This document shows positions 24,501 to 36,976 of a DNA stretch of 64,000 nt, piece by piece. Source of the stretch: Membranipora membranacea (taxonomy: Eukaryota > Bryozoa > Gymnolaemata > Cheilostomatida > Membraniporidae); the NCBI GenBank assembly GCA_914767715.1, contig OU612068.1, forward strand, positions 22,442,001 to 22,506,000. Direction: 5' to 3'. The translations under genes and the position numbers were made by a program. The notes beneath the pieces were generated by a model. It made no database searches. It was not told where the DNA came from and saw only the letters and a program-made list of their open reading frames with translations. Positions within the stretch are counted from its first letter, which is position 1; every line of letters starts with the position of its first letter.

Positions 24501-27500
24501 ACATGGTGGATAAGGTGAAACAAAGCTCAACGACAAAAATGGAAATTGAAAAGAAACAATAGGGCATTTCACAATTCAACTTTAACTTGGAATTTCAAGG
24601 CAGATAGAGAGTCTATCTAACTTTTTGATATCGTTGGTCAGTAATTTTCAGAAACATACACTGTGGGATACTAATTTTTCATCCCGGTATATTATGAACA
24701 ATAATAGTTATGCTCACCTTCTGAGGAACTTAGCGAATATTCTTCTGTAAGCGAATCCGGCTCGTCTTACTCTGATGTTTTCTTTCAGTCCGAGATATTC
24801 TACCTGATGTTTTGTCCTGAGAAAATGAAAATGAAGTTTAATAAAACATGGGAAGGAGTTTCTTTGCGTGAAACAGGTTTTCCGTTCACAAAGCTGTTGT
24901 TCATTCTTAACGCCATTATGAGCTTGTCAAATGGGAGTGATTGGACCATGCTTATGAACAGCAGTGATTTGAGTGGAACAACTCGGCATTGAGTCTCAAA
25001 ATATCCAATCTTGCACATTACCACAATTTTCAGACAGCATATATCATACATTCTTGTAACTTTAACTTAAAATATTTCCTCGAGAGCTTAGAAATCTTTC
25101 CAAATTTGCAAGACCGCTCTCTACATAACTGAGAACGAGATTGGTAGACCGCTGACTTGATATTATGGACATCCTATGATGCTGTAAAGTTATTACCTGC
25201 TATCCTCCCAGTCTTTAGGTTTCTTTGTCTCGTTTGGTTTGAGACATCTGATGTAATGAGGGGTACATTTCATAAGCCTATCCACCAGAGTGTTAGCTTG
25301 CTTCTTTATCTTTGTACCGAATGTGGTGGGGCGTCCCTTACTCATACTCGCTAAATCTTCAGGAAACAGGGAGCGGATGAACTCACTACAAAAGACAGGA
25401 TAAATATGTTGAATATACTATCCACCAATTGACAATGATCATCAGTATTACTATATACTGTAATATTGAGACATATATAATATAATAATACGACTCCGGA
25501 GTGGAATAATTTTTCGATCGCCATTACTCACACCATAGCTTTCAAAAACAACTCAGTCACCTAACTCAAGTCGCAAATCAAATGAACTAATTTTAAAACC
25601 GTTACTTTGTTCTAGAGAATCGAATTTGAATTTCTTTTGAATTTGACATACTTTGATGAGCTTTGCATGAGCTCGATGAGATCAGGGAACAGGAGATCTC
25701 GGTTACGTTCACAGAATCCTTCAGCGTTGTATGTCACCTGACCAGCGTAGTGATGTATCACAAAACCAGAGGGGTTACCCTGATAATGCTGATGTCTACC
25801 AACAGCATTCCCAAGTTTCTGTAGAAAGAAGATAAAAAATATTAAAAGTTTAAAGAATAAATGAGAAAATGTCGCAACATTTCAGCCTGATTACTAGGAA
25901 GCTCAGAGTAGCAATCCAAGCACTCAATTCTTAACTAAGCTGCCCCATTTTTGGCCGCTGAGGTAAGGCTAAAGCAGTCTAGATCTATGCCAAGTTCTCA
26001 CTGAATATAAAATTGATTGCTGTCACAAATGCTTTTTAGCATGGTACATTTAATCAATTATGTTTTTGATAGAAATGTGATTTTTTTAAATCCTGGAGAT
26101 GGCACATCCACACAACAACCCAACAACAAAGCTTGTCAGGACAGGCTGACACCAATGCTCATAATGCTTATTATATTCTGAAATAAAAGTGACGTACCTC
26201 CAGAAGAGTGGCATCAGCACCATCTGTGACAGCATGCATAGTAGCGCAGACATCATCTAATACACAGATAATACCAGGTGGCTTTCTCTCATCTATCAAA
26301 TCACACACAATCTTGTTGTTGAAGAAGTCTATAGGTTTCCACTGTACACCCTCTTGTATGTATTCTTCCTTTATAAGTAATAAGAAAATACCAAAATACA
26401 AATCTATTGTACGTTGGACTTGAACTTATGTGAGAAGTTATCTTCTATTGAAAAATTAAAGAAGGGATAACTTCTAATTATTGTCCGAGCCTACTTATTA
26501 CATGCAGGAAGTTTAGTACTCCCTGCTACACATGTTGCCATGGGCCAATGGAATAGTGGTGGGAAATTCCTCTCGAACATGCTTGTGTAGGAAACCATTT
26601 TCTCCTGAATACCCTGACATGCTAACAAGAATTCCATAACACAATTTTATGGAATGACCCAGAAATCTGGCCTTCCAGGGTATTCAAGGCTTTAGTGGTA
26701 GTGAAGGATTTGTGTTAACATGCCCTTTCGAAGAAAGAGGAAGCAATAACATACCTGTTCAGCTTTCAGGGTCAATTCTATGAATATCTGTTGAAGCCGC
26801 TCGTTGACATAATTGATACAGAACTGCTCAAATCCGTTCTTCTCAAAAATCTCGAACCCATAAATGTCCAAGATACCAATGTTCATCTCTTCATTGGGTG
26901 TGTTCATGGCTATGTTTACTTTCTGCAAATCAAGGTTCAATAAATATTTCATAAAAAAACTAATTGGGCATTACTTTCTCTATAAATTGAATGGTCTCTT
27001 GTTGATAGCTAGCGGTCGAGTCCAACAGGGTTCATCTTGAAATTATCAAAATAATCTTGTATAAAAAATCAATCCATATTTTGAAAGAGCACTGTTGAAC
27101 TTTGTTATTGATGAAACTATTAGAAAGAAAGTATGGGAATTAAATATAGCAAACAGTGCATACCTCGACCAGAAAGTCGAATATTCTGGTGTATATAGCT
27201 TTAGACAGAGCATCTCTAGTATAAGCTGCTTGGTCTACATTAAGAGTGACCTCAATCTTCTCACTCTGTTTGCCCCACTTTGTATCCATAATACGAGATA
27301 ACAGCTTACTCCTCAACATCTCCTCAGATATACCCAGCAGATAGGACGGGAACGCTAGGTCTGTGAACATATCATTACATTTGTTATAAAATGCGTCCAA
27401 GATTTGATAAGATGAATGAGGAGATATAGTAAGAAGTCTAGATATATCATAACAAGTATAGTGATAATAAAAATAATGATATTTTGTCGAATCATTTTTG

Positions 27501-30500
27501 GTATACTTTTTCTTTTTTTGCAATTTATGTTCTTGTCAAATCGTGAAAAAAATTAGAAATGATGTACTGTTGCTGACAATATATGTATTACTATTTTTAT
27601 TTTTATTATTATTGCAATTTCATCATCTTTAAAGTATACTAAGAAGTTCCAAGGTCATCGCAGGGTGTACAGGAAGGAATAAGTCTGATAGTATGTGTTT
27701 GCTAGACATCATCGCAACCCTGGCCTTTTTCTGACAATAGCTTAAGGTCGCCACTTGACAATGTTTACTAGATTAAGGGTTCAAACTTTATCATATTTTG
27801 GTGATATTGTTATTCCAGTGACTACCGTCTTATTTTATCGCAACGAGATTCAGTGGTTGGTTATGAAACATCACTCACAACACACAAAAAATTGCCTACA
27901 GTATATTATAAACAGAACAGATAAAATAGCTTACATCCTTGATCTTCGATCTCAGCGTAGTTGCCATTTTCGACAAAGGCTATATTTCCTAGATGCAGTA
28001 TACCAGCTACCAAACCTAGAACTGATTCTTTATCCTCTGTGCAGATTCCCATCACATCCATAGCACTCTGCAGGAAAAGAAAAAAACCCAGGCACTTGTT
28101 AGTTATACGGCAGCATGGACTACAGGCATCATGGACACTATAACGCAGAGAACCATTATAACCTCACCTCATCAGATTTGAACTGTTTTGCTGGACACAT
28201 CTAGGGAACTTAGTCTGAGCCCCCCAAACTTTTGCCCCTCGTCCGACGGCCCCCCGGGCGAGAGAAACTGGGGAACTGTGCTTGAAAAGATAAGGGGAAA
28301 TGGAGATGTCCGCCATGTTGTTTGACCGATCTCAAATCTAAACAAATCATTATCTTACTAGGAAAAGGCCTCGAGATCAATGATTGATGTGTAGCATAAA
28401 GTACAATGTAAAACAGAGATTACAACTCAAACAACCAGGTAATAAAATTAAGTGTTCCGCAATTCTTATCATAAGGTGGAAGTATAGAAAAGCAGCAACA
28501 CTGCAGTGATGGTATCTTATCGTCAATACAACAGTTAGACCTACAGAAGACACCCTGAGTCGAGACGACTTGGACTGAATAGTATAATTATGCTGATAAT
28601 TATACTGTCGCCTCGTACGCCCCTCCGGCCACTACTCCCAGCTGTTTCCTCACTATTCATAACTTTATGTTTTAGTCACATAAGTCTATATTACCATTTC
28701 TCTACAGGAAAGGGGAGTAGTTTTTCTCCACAAACGGATAACTGCACATTACATAGAGTACATGCTCAGAATAGGAGACTGCAGGCACACAAAACTCCCA
28801 TTGCTTGACAACTCTCCTCAACCGGAGATTTTTAAGGCGATGAGAGGGGGGTGTGAGAAATGAGAAAGAACCTTACCATGGTATCTTGGAATTCTTTGAC
28901 ATCATTGGTACCATCTACTTTATATGTACCACTCTGATTTAGATAGAAGTAGTAACTTGGTTCAGCTATTCCCAGTGATTCTAAAATATCAATAAACACA
29001 TCTGTACACACAATCATGTAATGTAAGTCGATCCCTGCCACCTACTATATTCTTTAGCTACACCCCTAAACTACGCAAGCCATTAATGCAAAATTCCCTT
29101 TGCAGAAAGACATTTCCTGCTGCTCCTCACTGTGGGTTGCACTTTTCAAACATGATAACAAAAAAACTAATGTGATTGAAGGTGAATCTGAATTGACAAG
29201 TCATGAAGCATTTCATACAAAGGGTGAACATCCAAAGAAAGTCTAGAATGTAATATTTCAAGGCAGCGTTTCACGATGACCATATTTAGCCAAGTTCCAC
29301 ATCCCAAGTTCACTTCAGCATAATAGGAACAAAGTTGTTACTAGACAAACAGCATGATGTATGAACAACACACGTGGTAACACTCGATGGCCATAGTTAT
29401 GAAATTTCAACACTAAAAGATAGTACTACATGTGACCTGCCAAAGAAATATACTGATGCTTATTACAGTTAAACAGTAGCAACAATATCAATCATAACTT
29501 GATCCTTACCTTTGAGACTTGCTTCTGCACCGGCACAGACCTGGTAGAATATGTGGAAAGATCTCTCTGTTCTGTTCTGTCCAACCACCCTCGACTACAA
29601 ACAAAGAAACATAGTTGACTCGCGCAATTCTTGTTTGCGTGATACAATCAATTGTTGTTTTCTTAGTCCTACCCGGCAATGATTGAGGAGTTGTGACACT
29701 TTTTTGAGGAATCCAATCAGCTGTGAATGTGATGCCAATAAACCTGGAGAGCAACAAGCTCAGTCCACTTACCTTCTCCAGTAGAAAATTTGATATTTTT
29801 CCTCCGATGGGCTCTCCTCCTCTGCTGAACTGTATTTCAACATATTTACCCTGAGAACAGAGACATATCAATGCAGTTAGTGTGGGTACAATATATATGA
29901 TCATGTTTTTGTATAAATAATCCCACTGCAGTATTACAATTGTACAAACAACCAACATTTGGTAAAAAAGTTCAACATCCATTAATTTCAATCACAAAGT
30001 ATTCCATAGGGATCCACAGCAAACAGTCATGACTGGGTTGACTTTTGGTGATTAGTTGACAGAGTCACAGTTCCAGGTTCTATCATATCATATCACTATC
30101 ATATTAGTATTACCCAGAATGCTTGAGCTTTACAACTCATCAGCACTATACATAACAGACCAAAAAACCTAAACTATAGCTACTTCCCTGATCATTCATA
30201 CAACAAGATGTAAGGGAAGAAGGGAAAATACTCATTGTTGGAATAAAACAAATTAGGATGTATATACACCATAGAGTGCTTGGGCCTGAAACAGTCAATC
30301 TTGAAAGCTACCACAGTGGGGCTCTAGCCCACGACTCCCGCTGCATCAACAGCCTGGCAGTGAATAGCAGTGTAAATGTAAATGGATGGAAATTGAAAGT
30401 GGTTTCGGCATGAAAGTCTCAAACCAAGGAGTAACAGGTTACTCCTTGCTCAAACAAAGGAGTGACCCCTTGCTCATACTGACAATATCGTTGCCAGCTT

Positions 30501-33500
30501 GATGATAGCCGAGTAGTTCAAACCTAGTCATAGTTTTTCACGCAAATAATCTGATCTAACAACAGGTCAGGGTTCACTCAATGACCATTCAGAATGTGAA
30601 CTTTCGATGTGACAAGTGGTTGTCAGAATCTGTCACAGCTGAACAAGAAGTAACAAGATTAAATCACTAAGCTCGTGACAACTTCTCTGACTGGGATTGA
30701 CAGGGCATTAATGAATATGCAAATTGTCTAGTCAGAATTTGCAAGTCCTTTAATGGACCTTATCACTAGATGGGATACCATAATATGGCACACTTAAACT
30801 TTGCAAATGAATGGTAAGTGAGAAAAGATCAGAATTGAACCTGCAATGACACTTGATCAATATCCCAGGCCATTACTATGCTGCTGAATTCAATTTGGTC
30901 AATTATCAGAAATTTTCATCCCTAATGAGTGAATAATGTCACAATCATTATCAACACTCTCATTTTTACTCTAGTAAGCACAAATATGTCAGAGCGAAAG
31001 CATTTTTAATTCCTTAGAGTTGTATATCATATCGATGGAGATTGAGCACTCTAAAATGGTCAAAACACACTTAGTGGTTGCAACCTCAGAGGTTTGCACA
31101 CCGTCACCCTTGTTAACATATATGCTGACAGCAGCCTCTGAGGTTCTAACCTCTGTCAGTGTGTTTAGACCATAATTGAAGCTGTCTCACTAGAGGTACT
31201 GTCATCATTCATACGCCTTGCAGCAGACTACTGTCAGAGAATCTCAAATCCTCATATTTCTTCAATGAAGTCTACAAATACTTGTCTTTCCAACTTGACT
31301 TTTTGACAGCTAGGGCATACTAGACAATATTAGAGCAGGTGATGTCATATAATTATTGGACAGACTTACGAATCGACTGGAGTTGTTGTTTCTGACTGTT
31401 TTAGCGTTACCGAATGCCTCAAGCAGTGGGTTAGATTCTAAGATGACAGTTTTGACTTTCTGTACATGGTCGCCGCCTCCTGATACTTTGGCTATGTAAG
31501 ACATGATAAACTTTGCAGAGACTGTCTTCCCTGCTCCACTCTCTCCACTAGAATAAACAAGAAAGTAGACAAGATTTGAATTCATCGTCATTTTTTAAGC
31601 CTTAAAATATTTTCTCTTCTGAATAAACAGATCTTACCCAAACAGACCAATGACAATATGAGCAAGGTACTTTTCCTTACTCTGGACAAAGAGTTCATTT
31701 TGTCTTATGGCACTGGGAATAAACATGATGTTCTCATGTATTGTAACAACCAGTACAGTATGTTATCAGCCCAAAACCCAGTGGCAAACCTATTTGGTAA
31801 CAACAGGAACATCAGGCGAGACTATTTGGATAGGTACTAAAGCTTAATTTCATGTGTCAAACAGTATTATCAGAGACTATAGATATATATCTATAGTCTC
31901 TGGTATTATCACAGAGTAAGGACATCCTTACTCTGTGGTATTATGCTACTCTGTTTGTTACAATTCAGTATCGAAAATAGAGCTCCCTAATAAATTCAGT
32001 ACATAACAAACCACAACTCCCAGGGTAACATGACATGCCAGAGACTCATATTTCTCTCATGTCACAGGCTATAATATGTGAAAAACTAAGACATTCAGAA
32101 CTATCCACAAGCAATGCACTTGAACATAGCACTTGAGTATTGCACCTCAAGTTTGGAAGATAAAATTGGCATCATTTCATCAACGAGTAAACAATAAAAA
32201 ACTGTAAGGCCTACAATTACAGTCTGATAAAGCTGTCAAGCTAGTTGACTGTCCTCGACATATCATGTAAGGGAACAATCACCTCACGTTTTGGGACTAT
32301 TCCAAGGCATTGAGAAGCACATTTATCCTTGGGATTGGAGACTGTTCTTTTAGTATCTCTCTTAGGATTGTGTGCAAGCACAGGTGGCATTTTTAGGAAC
32401 TGTGATCCTAAACGGCTCCCATATCAAAAAATACCAGTTGTCATTCCCATGATAGACATATGTTTACATTGAGCTCAAACTGATTACATAGTTAGTCACA
32501 TTTGAATGACTCCAGAACCATTCGATACCTATTCATGTAAATAAAACTCTTAGGTACAAATATGGTCCTATTCACTCATACTATCAAAATGATCACTTTC
32601 TTATATTACAATACTTATGAGTCATAAGGGAGTTATAAGTATCAAGACGCTTATTATTATTATTATCAATGGTTCAATGATTCAAATCAATGAGTAAGTT
32701 TTTATCATGTTTTATGATCCATTCCCAACCAATTATAGCGTGGTGAGGTGCATTCACACTGATAACAATGATTATAGGAAGAACATGTGTGTGTCGACAG
32801 TCGACATGGTCCGCCCACAGTTTTCTTATGTAAAACATGACACCATCAGTGACTAGTGCATCATCAAAAGCACTGACTCGTGCCTTGATTTCACAATTTT
32901 AAACCTTCAAAAACTGAAAGAACTCAACTGTTAAACTGCATCATATTCATCCAAAAATATGTTATCATTTATGTAGGAGTTTTAGATGCATTGTTGACAT
33001 AAGGTAGCTTTAACTGACTAATCCGGGGATAGGCTCAGCTGCTTTGCCCTTAGGATCACAGAATGTATTGGGATGGTCATTCAAGGGACAACACTACTAC
33101 ACTGTGAGCATAGTCAAGAACTTGTCAACTTACCTGATAATGACACATTGATTCTCCATATCTATCAACATGTTTCTGTACATATTATCTGTGAGTGCGT
33201 ATACATGGGGAGGGTTTTCATAAGACGCCTAAAAACAGGATATCAGTGAAATCATGTTACCTAGAATGCTAGACAAGAAATTATTTCAGATTACGACAAA
33301 ATCACCATGGCAACCTAATGCTTCCTCAAATTAGGGGCTTTTAACATTTTCACAATTACCGCAGGCTTGTTGTAACTGTCCTGACATGTGCTGGCTAACT
33401 GATTTGCATTGCAAATTCCCTTGACAATGACAGTACATATAAATGCCAGTCACTTAGAAGTGACTTAGACTGTAAAGTACCAACTTCACAAAATCTAGGA

Positions 33501-35295
33501 AATGAACCAAACTAAACTAGTTGATTAGATCTCTAGATTAGATAATAACTCCATTTTTTCAATTCTACAGTTCAATGTGAGAATTCATCCATACTATAAT
33601 TACATATTATTGAACTTTTGGGAATATTATATCACTTGATGAGGTTAATGCACTTGAAAGGAATATAAAATACTTTGTGCTCATATTAAATGCTCATCTA
33701 GTTGATTAAACGTTATATATATAAGTAAAAAGAAGCAGGCCTGAGAATAAAACTTACAGCTCCCTGGTAAATATCAATCTCTCTTTGAGTAAAGTATGGC
33801 ATCTCCTTAAACGGATTAACAGCTATAAGTACAGGTCCAATATATGTCTGCATATGGCTAGTCAAGGAGAAACAAGTGCTCGGCAAAGACCATATCATCA
33901 CAGAGTTAGGATAAATCCTTTCTTTGTGATATCATAATATGCGATACAAATCATTACTGGAAGATGGTGTTATGGTGGATGTACTATATTATTTATCCTG
34001 GGGACGAGAGAACAGCCCTAAAGTTTGGTACATGGACATGGGCTTCATTCATTGCCATTACTGGACTATATGGCAATAAATTAATATCAGTGATGGCTTA
34101 CATAACTCCTATCAATCAGCACGCTAGAACAATACAGATGAACACAGGGTTTGTTGTAAGCCAAACCAGTCATCAGCTCTTATCATAACCATTATCAACA
34201 ATTCACGACAATCAATCTAAGAAACTAACGTCACAGCTGACTTCAACAGTACAACAAATTAAGGGAAACATTTTAAAGTGTGTTTGCATCATAGACTACC
34301 TGTAATGACTATTTTCGGATGACATGCATGTCTGACCGATTGCACAATGTGAACAGTAATTTAGTTGTGACCTGTTCAGCACAGTAATCAGAGGTTCATT
34401 CTCACACGGTAATCATCTGAGCGATTGAACAAACATGAAGAAACGGAACAGATTTACTAGGTATCAGTCACCGCAGTTGTCATGGAGTGCATCATGCCAA
34501 CAGAAAGTCCCGCAGTCACATGGGCCATGTCAGAAACTCGGAGTGTTACTCAAATTGTATCAAACAGTCTCTTACGTCCATCTGATTAACTCAAATGTTG
34601 GAATGATCCCCATTAATTTCCTTAGCCCATCATGAAGAGCTTAGCATGCTCGGTCCAAAAAAAAAATGCCGCATTTTGGGTATCAGTGATGTTTATCTTT
34701 CCAAGGATACATAAATCCAGTCATCCATGAATCGTTTGCGAAGATTCTCGACGATGGCATCCTCTGAGATTTTCTGTAGCAGAGTCATATCCTCGACTCC
34801 GCTCTGCTTCACATTGTGTGACTGCCAGTGGTAGGCCTGTGGAAAAAAAAACAATCATAGGGGTTAGCCATTGTGGAGGGTTATATCTCTGGTTGATGGT
34901 CTATGGTCTAACGTTTGCAAGTTGGAAAGCTTAGAGACTCTGATAAATAATCAAACTCATATAATTTACAGCAAAGGCTGTGTAGCTCATATTGCATAGG
35001 TAATTTACATGTATTATACTAAGACCTAGTGACAACAACTTTGCTCATTGGTAATGTGGAACTTTAGAGATTTAGTCAAAGCCACAACTAAAAAACTGTG
35101 GAATCTTGTAATAGGTGTCACTGCCCTGTTGGCAAACACTGTGGGATTAAGCTGAGACATTCTTACAGATATAATCTATGGTAATAATCCTATGCGTGTT
35201 CCTGTCCTATTGTCTCACAGGTGATGTGCCTGTAAAGGTTTTGAGGATGATGGATATATGAGTCTAAAATATTTAAGCTGTCAAGTACTCACCAT
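18516..35295 (-). CDS. Long-tailed class I myosin (MYO1E/MYO1F-like)
   Basis: This is an actin-based motor that links membranes to actin in endocytosis and at the cell edge. Exons (minus): 35295-35293, 34836-34711, 33847-33758, 33228-33134, 31547-31370, 29850-29773, 29594-29510, 28980-28877, 28067-27935, 27360-27164, 26922-26755, 26368-26198, 25818-25652, 25385-25197, 24816-24718, 24360-24216, 23837-23553, 23291-23146, 22824-22675, 22231-22083, 21781-21656, 21375-21325, 20138-19967, 19151-18970, 18595-18516. Phases all close, giving 1122 aa. Motor: P-loop GESGAGKT (about 106-113), switch I NNNSSRF, switch II DIYGFE (about 382), actin-site segment [13 protein letters not shown]. One IQ motif (CIQKAWKQY, about 694) precedes the lipid-binding TH1 domain ([16 protein letters not shown]). 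A Pro-rich TH2 and an SH3 domain ([34 protein letters not shown]) end the protein. The order equals vertebrate MYO1E/F; which paralogue cannot be decided, and a single ancestral gene is likely. Confidence 0.97.
20660..20803. repeat. Foldback element, CCTTYTGTAGTT family, copy 2
   Basis: This lies in a myosin intron. Inner arms CCTTCTGCAGTTT (from 20692) and AAACTGCAGAAGG (to 20762) are exact complements. Outer arms starting TTGATCCATCATG and ending CATCATGGATCAA are imperfect complements. The inner end sequence is shared with the copies at 15702 and 40473. Confidence 0.65.
30425..30448. repeat. GGAGTAAC palindrome
   Basis: CAAGGAGTAAC and GTTACTCCTTG are perfect 11-bp arms around 2 nt. The same hairpin type occurs at 8009-8034 and, less perfectly, at 8271-8298 and 35717-35752. 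A decayed half follows at about 30455 (AAAGGAGTGACCCCTTGC). Confidence 0.75.
31058..31172. repeat. Imperfect foldback repeat in myosin intron
   Basis: GGTCAAAACACACT at the left end pairs with AGTGTGTTTAGACC at the right, and inner blocks AACCTCAGAGG and CCTCTGAGGTT pair as well. The size, about 115 bp, is that of a small non-autonomous foldback element. Confidence 0.65.
31548..33133 (-). other. 1.6-kb myosin intron with paired hairpins
   Basis: This intron lies directly before the P-loop exon. It contains the hairpin pair at 31872-31937. Otherwise it is A+T-rich DNA in which I recognise no gene or repeat family. Confidence 0.7.
31872..31937. repeat. Two adjacent perfect hairpins
   Basis: First, a 30-bp perfect palindrome runs from AGAGACTATAGATAT to ATATCTATAGTCTCT. 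Eight nt later a second hairpin has 12-bp arms, CACAGAGTAAGG and CCTTACTCTGTG, around 4 nt. Both are preceded by TATTATC. Confidence 0.8.
33848..34710 (-). other. Probable U12-type (minor spliceosome) intron of the myosin
   Basis: Read on the minus strand, the intron begins GTATCCTTGG, matching the U12 5' site consensus RTATCCTT at all eight core positions. CTCCTTGAC (complement of 33861-33869) matches the U12 branch consensus TTCCTTRAY at 8 of 9, with the branch A about 14 nt before the CAG acceptor. It joins the codons for WIY and TYIGP in the motor domain in phase 0. Confidence 0.75.
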
Positions 35296-36976
35296 GGCTG
35301 CAGAGGCGGTCTTCTGACTCTTAGGAAGAAGGTAATAGAACTGTTATGGCTGTAGATATAATCCAAACTCACAGATAGAAGTTATAGAGGACTGGGAGGC
35401 CGGAAAGTTGCAGTAGTCTATGATAGAACAAAAGAAACAACTGTTAGGTTTTACCTAAGGATATGTTCATCTTTACACAAGAACATATATGTAGTCCGTT
35501 AAGCTAGGATCGGATTGGCTAGAATTGCAGCCGGAATGATATTATTAAATATGCCAGAAAACAGCCTGCTAACTCATGTTTCGGCTCATTGTTCAGATAG
35601 CAATATCCGTGACCGCACCATTGCCAAAAATTTCCGTCTCATAAATTTGGTCGAAACCCTAGCCTGTATGTGGCATGTTGCTGCAGGCATTCTTAGGATG
35701 TACAAGAATGAGTGTGGTACCAACCAAGGAGTTAGAGACTCCTTGTTTGTACCAACCATGTGAATTTTATGTTTGCATTTTGCTTAGTGGATAATCACAA
35801 TAGCTGAGCAGAAACTTTTACAAATATTGTTCAAATGTGAAAATAGAAGTAAGACAACAAAGATAACAGAAATAGTATATAAATAGAAGAACTTACTTTT
35901 GTTGTCTTTTTGATCCTTATATTTATTGTTACTATTTTTTTTATGAACTGAAGAGATCTTTTATCCACTATTGCTGCACAGACAGAACTTTTATAGATAT
36001 TAGCTTAAATGTTTGTTGTTATTTATCAGGTTTCAATAATTTTCAGGTAATCAGCATGGGTGTCCTGCACTCAATTCACTGTTCATTGGTTCTACATGCC
36101 CACTCACAGTGCATTGAGTTATATCTCTTGATCACCTTCTCTGAGCAAAAAATAGGAAGTATATGCATTAGCCCGGGATTGAATCTCGCAGGTGCTTGAG
36201 ATTTTATTTTCCACGCGTGCAGTGTATAGTCAATGTCACAGGAAACGACTTGGCGAGTCAATTGTTGCTCTTTCTTCACCCATGCCCAAAGTAATTTTGT
36301 GGCCACACTTCTCAATTTTTATTGAAAACAATACCATTACCATACAATTACACATCAGTGAAATAGTTATAGGTTGGTTCTATACAGGAGACACACAAAA
36401 GTGTAAGTAAACATAATATTCTAAGGGCTTTACAACCTAAAAAATCACAACTATCAAGGTAGTGCAAAATTAATCTTAGTAAGTATTTTTATTGACAACC
36501 AACACAACTGTTACCTGGATCTTCATCTACTCATCATCATACTCCTCATAGTTAGTATCTATTCTGTTTTATTTTTCTACTATGCTAAATGATAATGGTG
36601 ACAAGTTTTGTTTGTTGTGTCACTTATTCATCTAATCATGAATGACATGGTATAATATTAAATTGAACTACATAGATGTTTGAACCTTTGTGAGTGTGAC
36701 TGGCAATACATTTTATGATGATGTAGTGTATAATATTGAATTTGTTTTATTTTTCTACCCAGCTAGTATAATACCATCAACCTTTTATTCTCAACAGCAT
36801 TCCTGTAATGCGAATCCAGGAAACTTCTCATCAAACGCTGCCATATGATAGCCAATATACATAATATTGGTCTTGAGCTGATGTTGCAATCTTATGTGTT
36901 TTTTCCAGTGACCCTGTTTGTTGAAAATACGAGAGTAATCCTTGACTTGAACTGATAGTTTATAGGATATCTCACC
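35296..36976. other. Divergent intergenic region between the myosin and DHX37
   Basis: This 1.7-kb stretch should hold both promoters. The only structure I see is the imperfect palindrome at 35717-35752. No coding segment with recognisable similarity, TATA box or CpG island stands out by eye. Confidence 0.6.
35717..35752. repeat. Imperfect GGAGT-type palindrome
   Basis: GGTACCAACCAAGGAGT pairs imperfectly with ACTCCTTGTTTGTACC around TAGAG. It belongs with the GGAGTAAC hairpins at 8009 and 30425. Confidence 0.6.

Larger units (their letters stand above)
29851..31369 (-). other. 1.5-kb myosin intron with two small inverted repeats
   Basis: This intron separates the switch I exon from the next motor exon. 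It holds a perfect GGAGTAAC palindrome at 30425-30448 and an imperfect foldback at 31058-31172. I see no nested coding segment in it. Confidence 0.7.
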
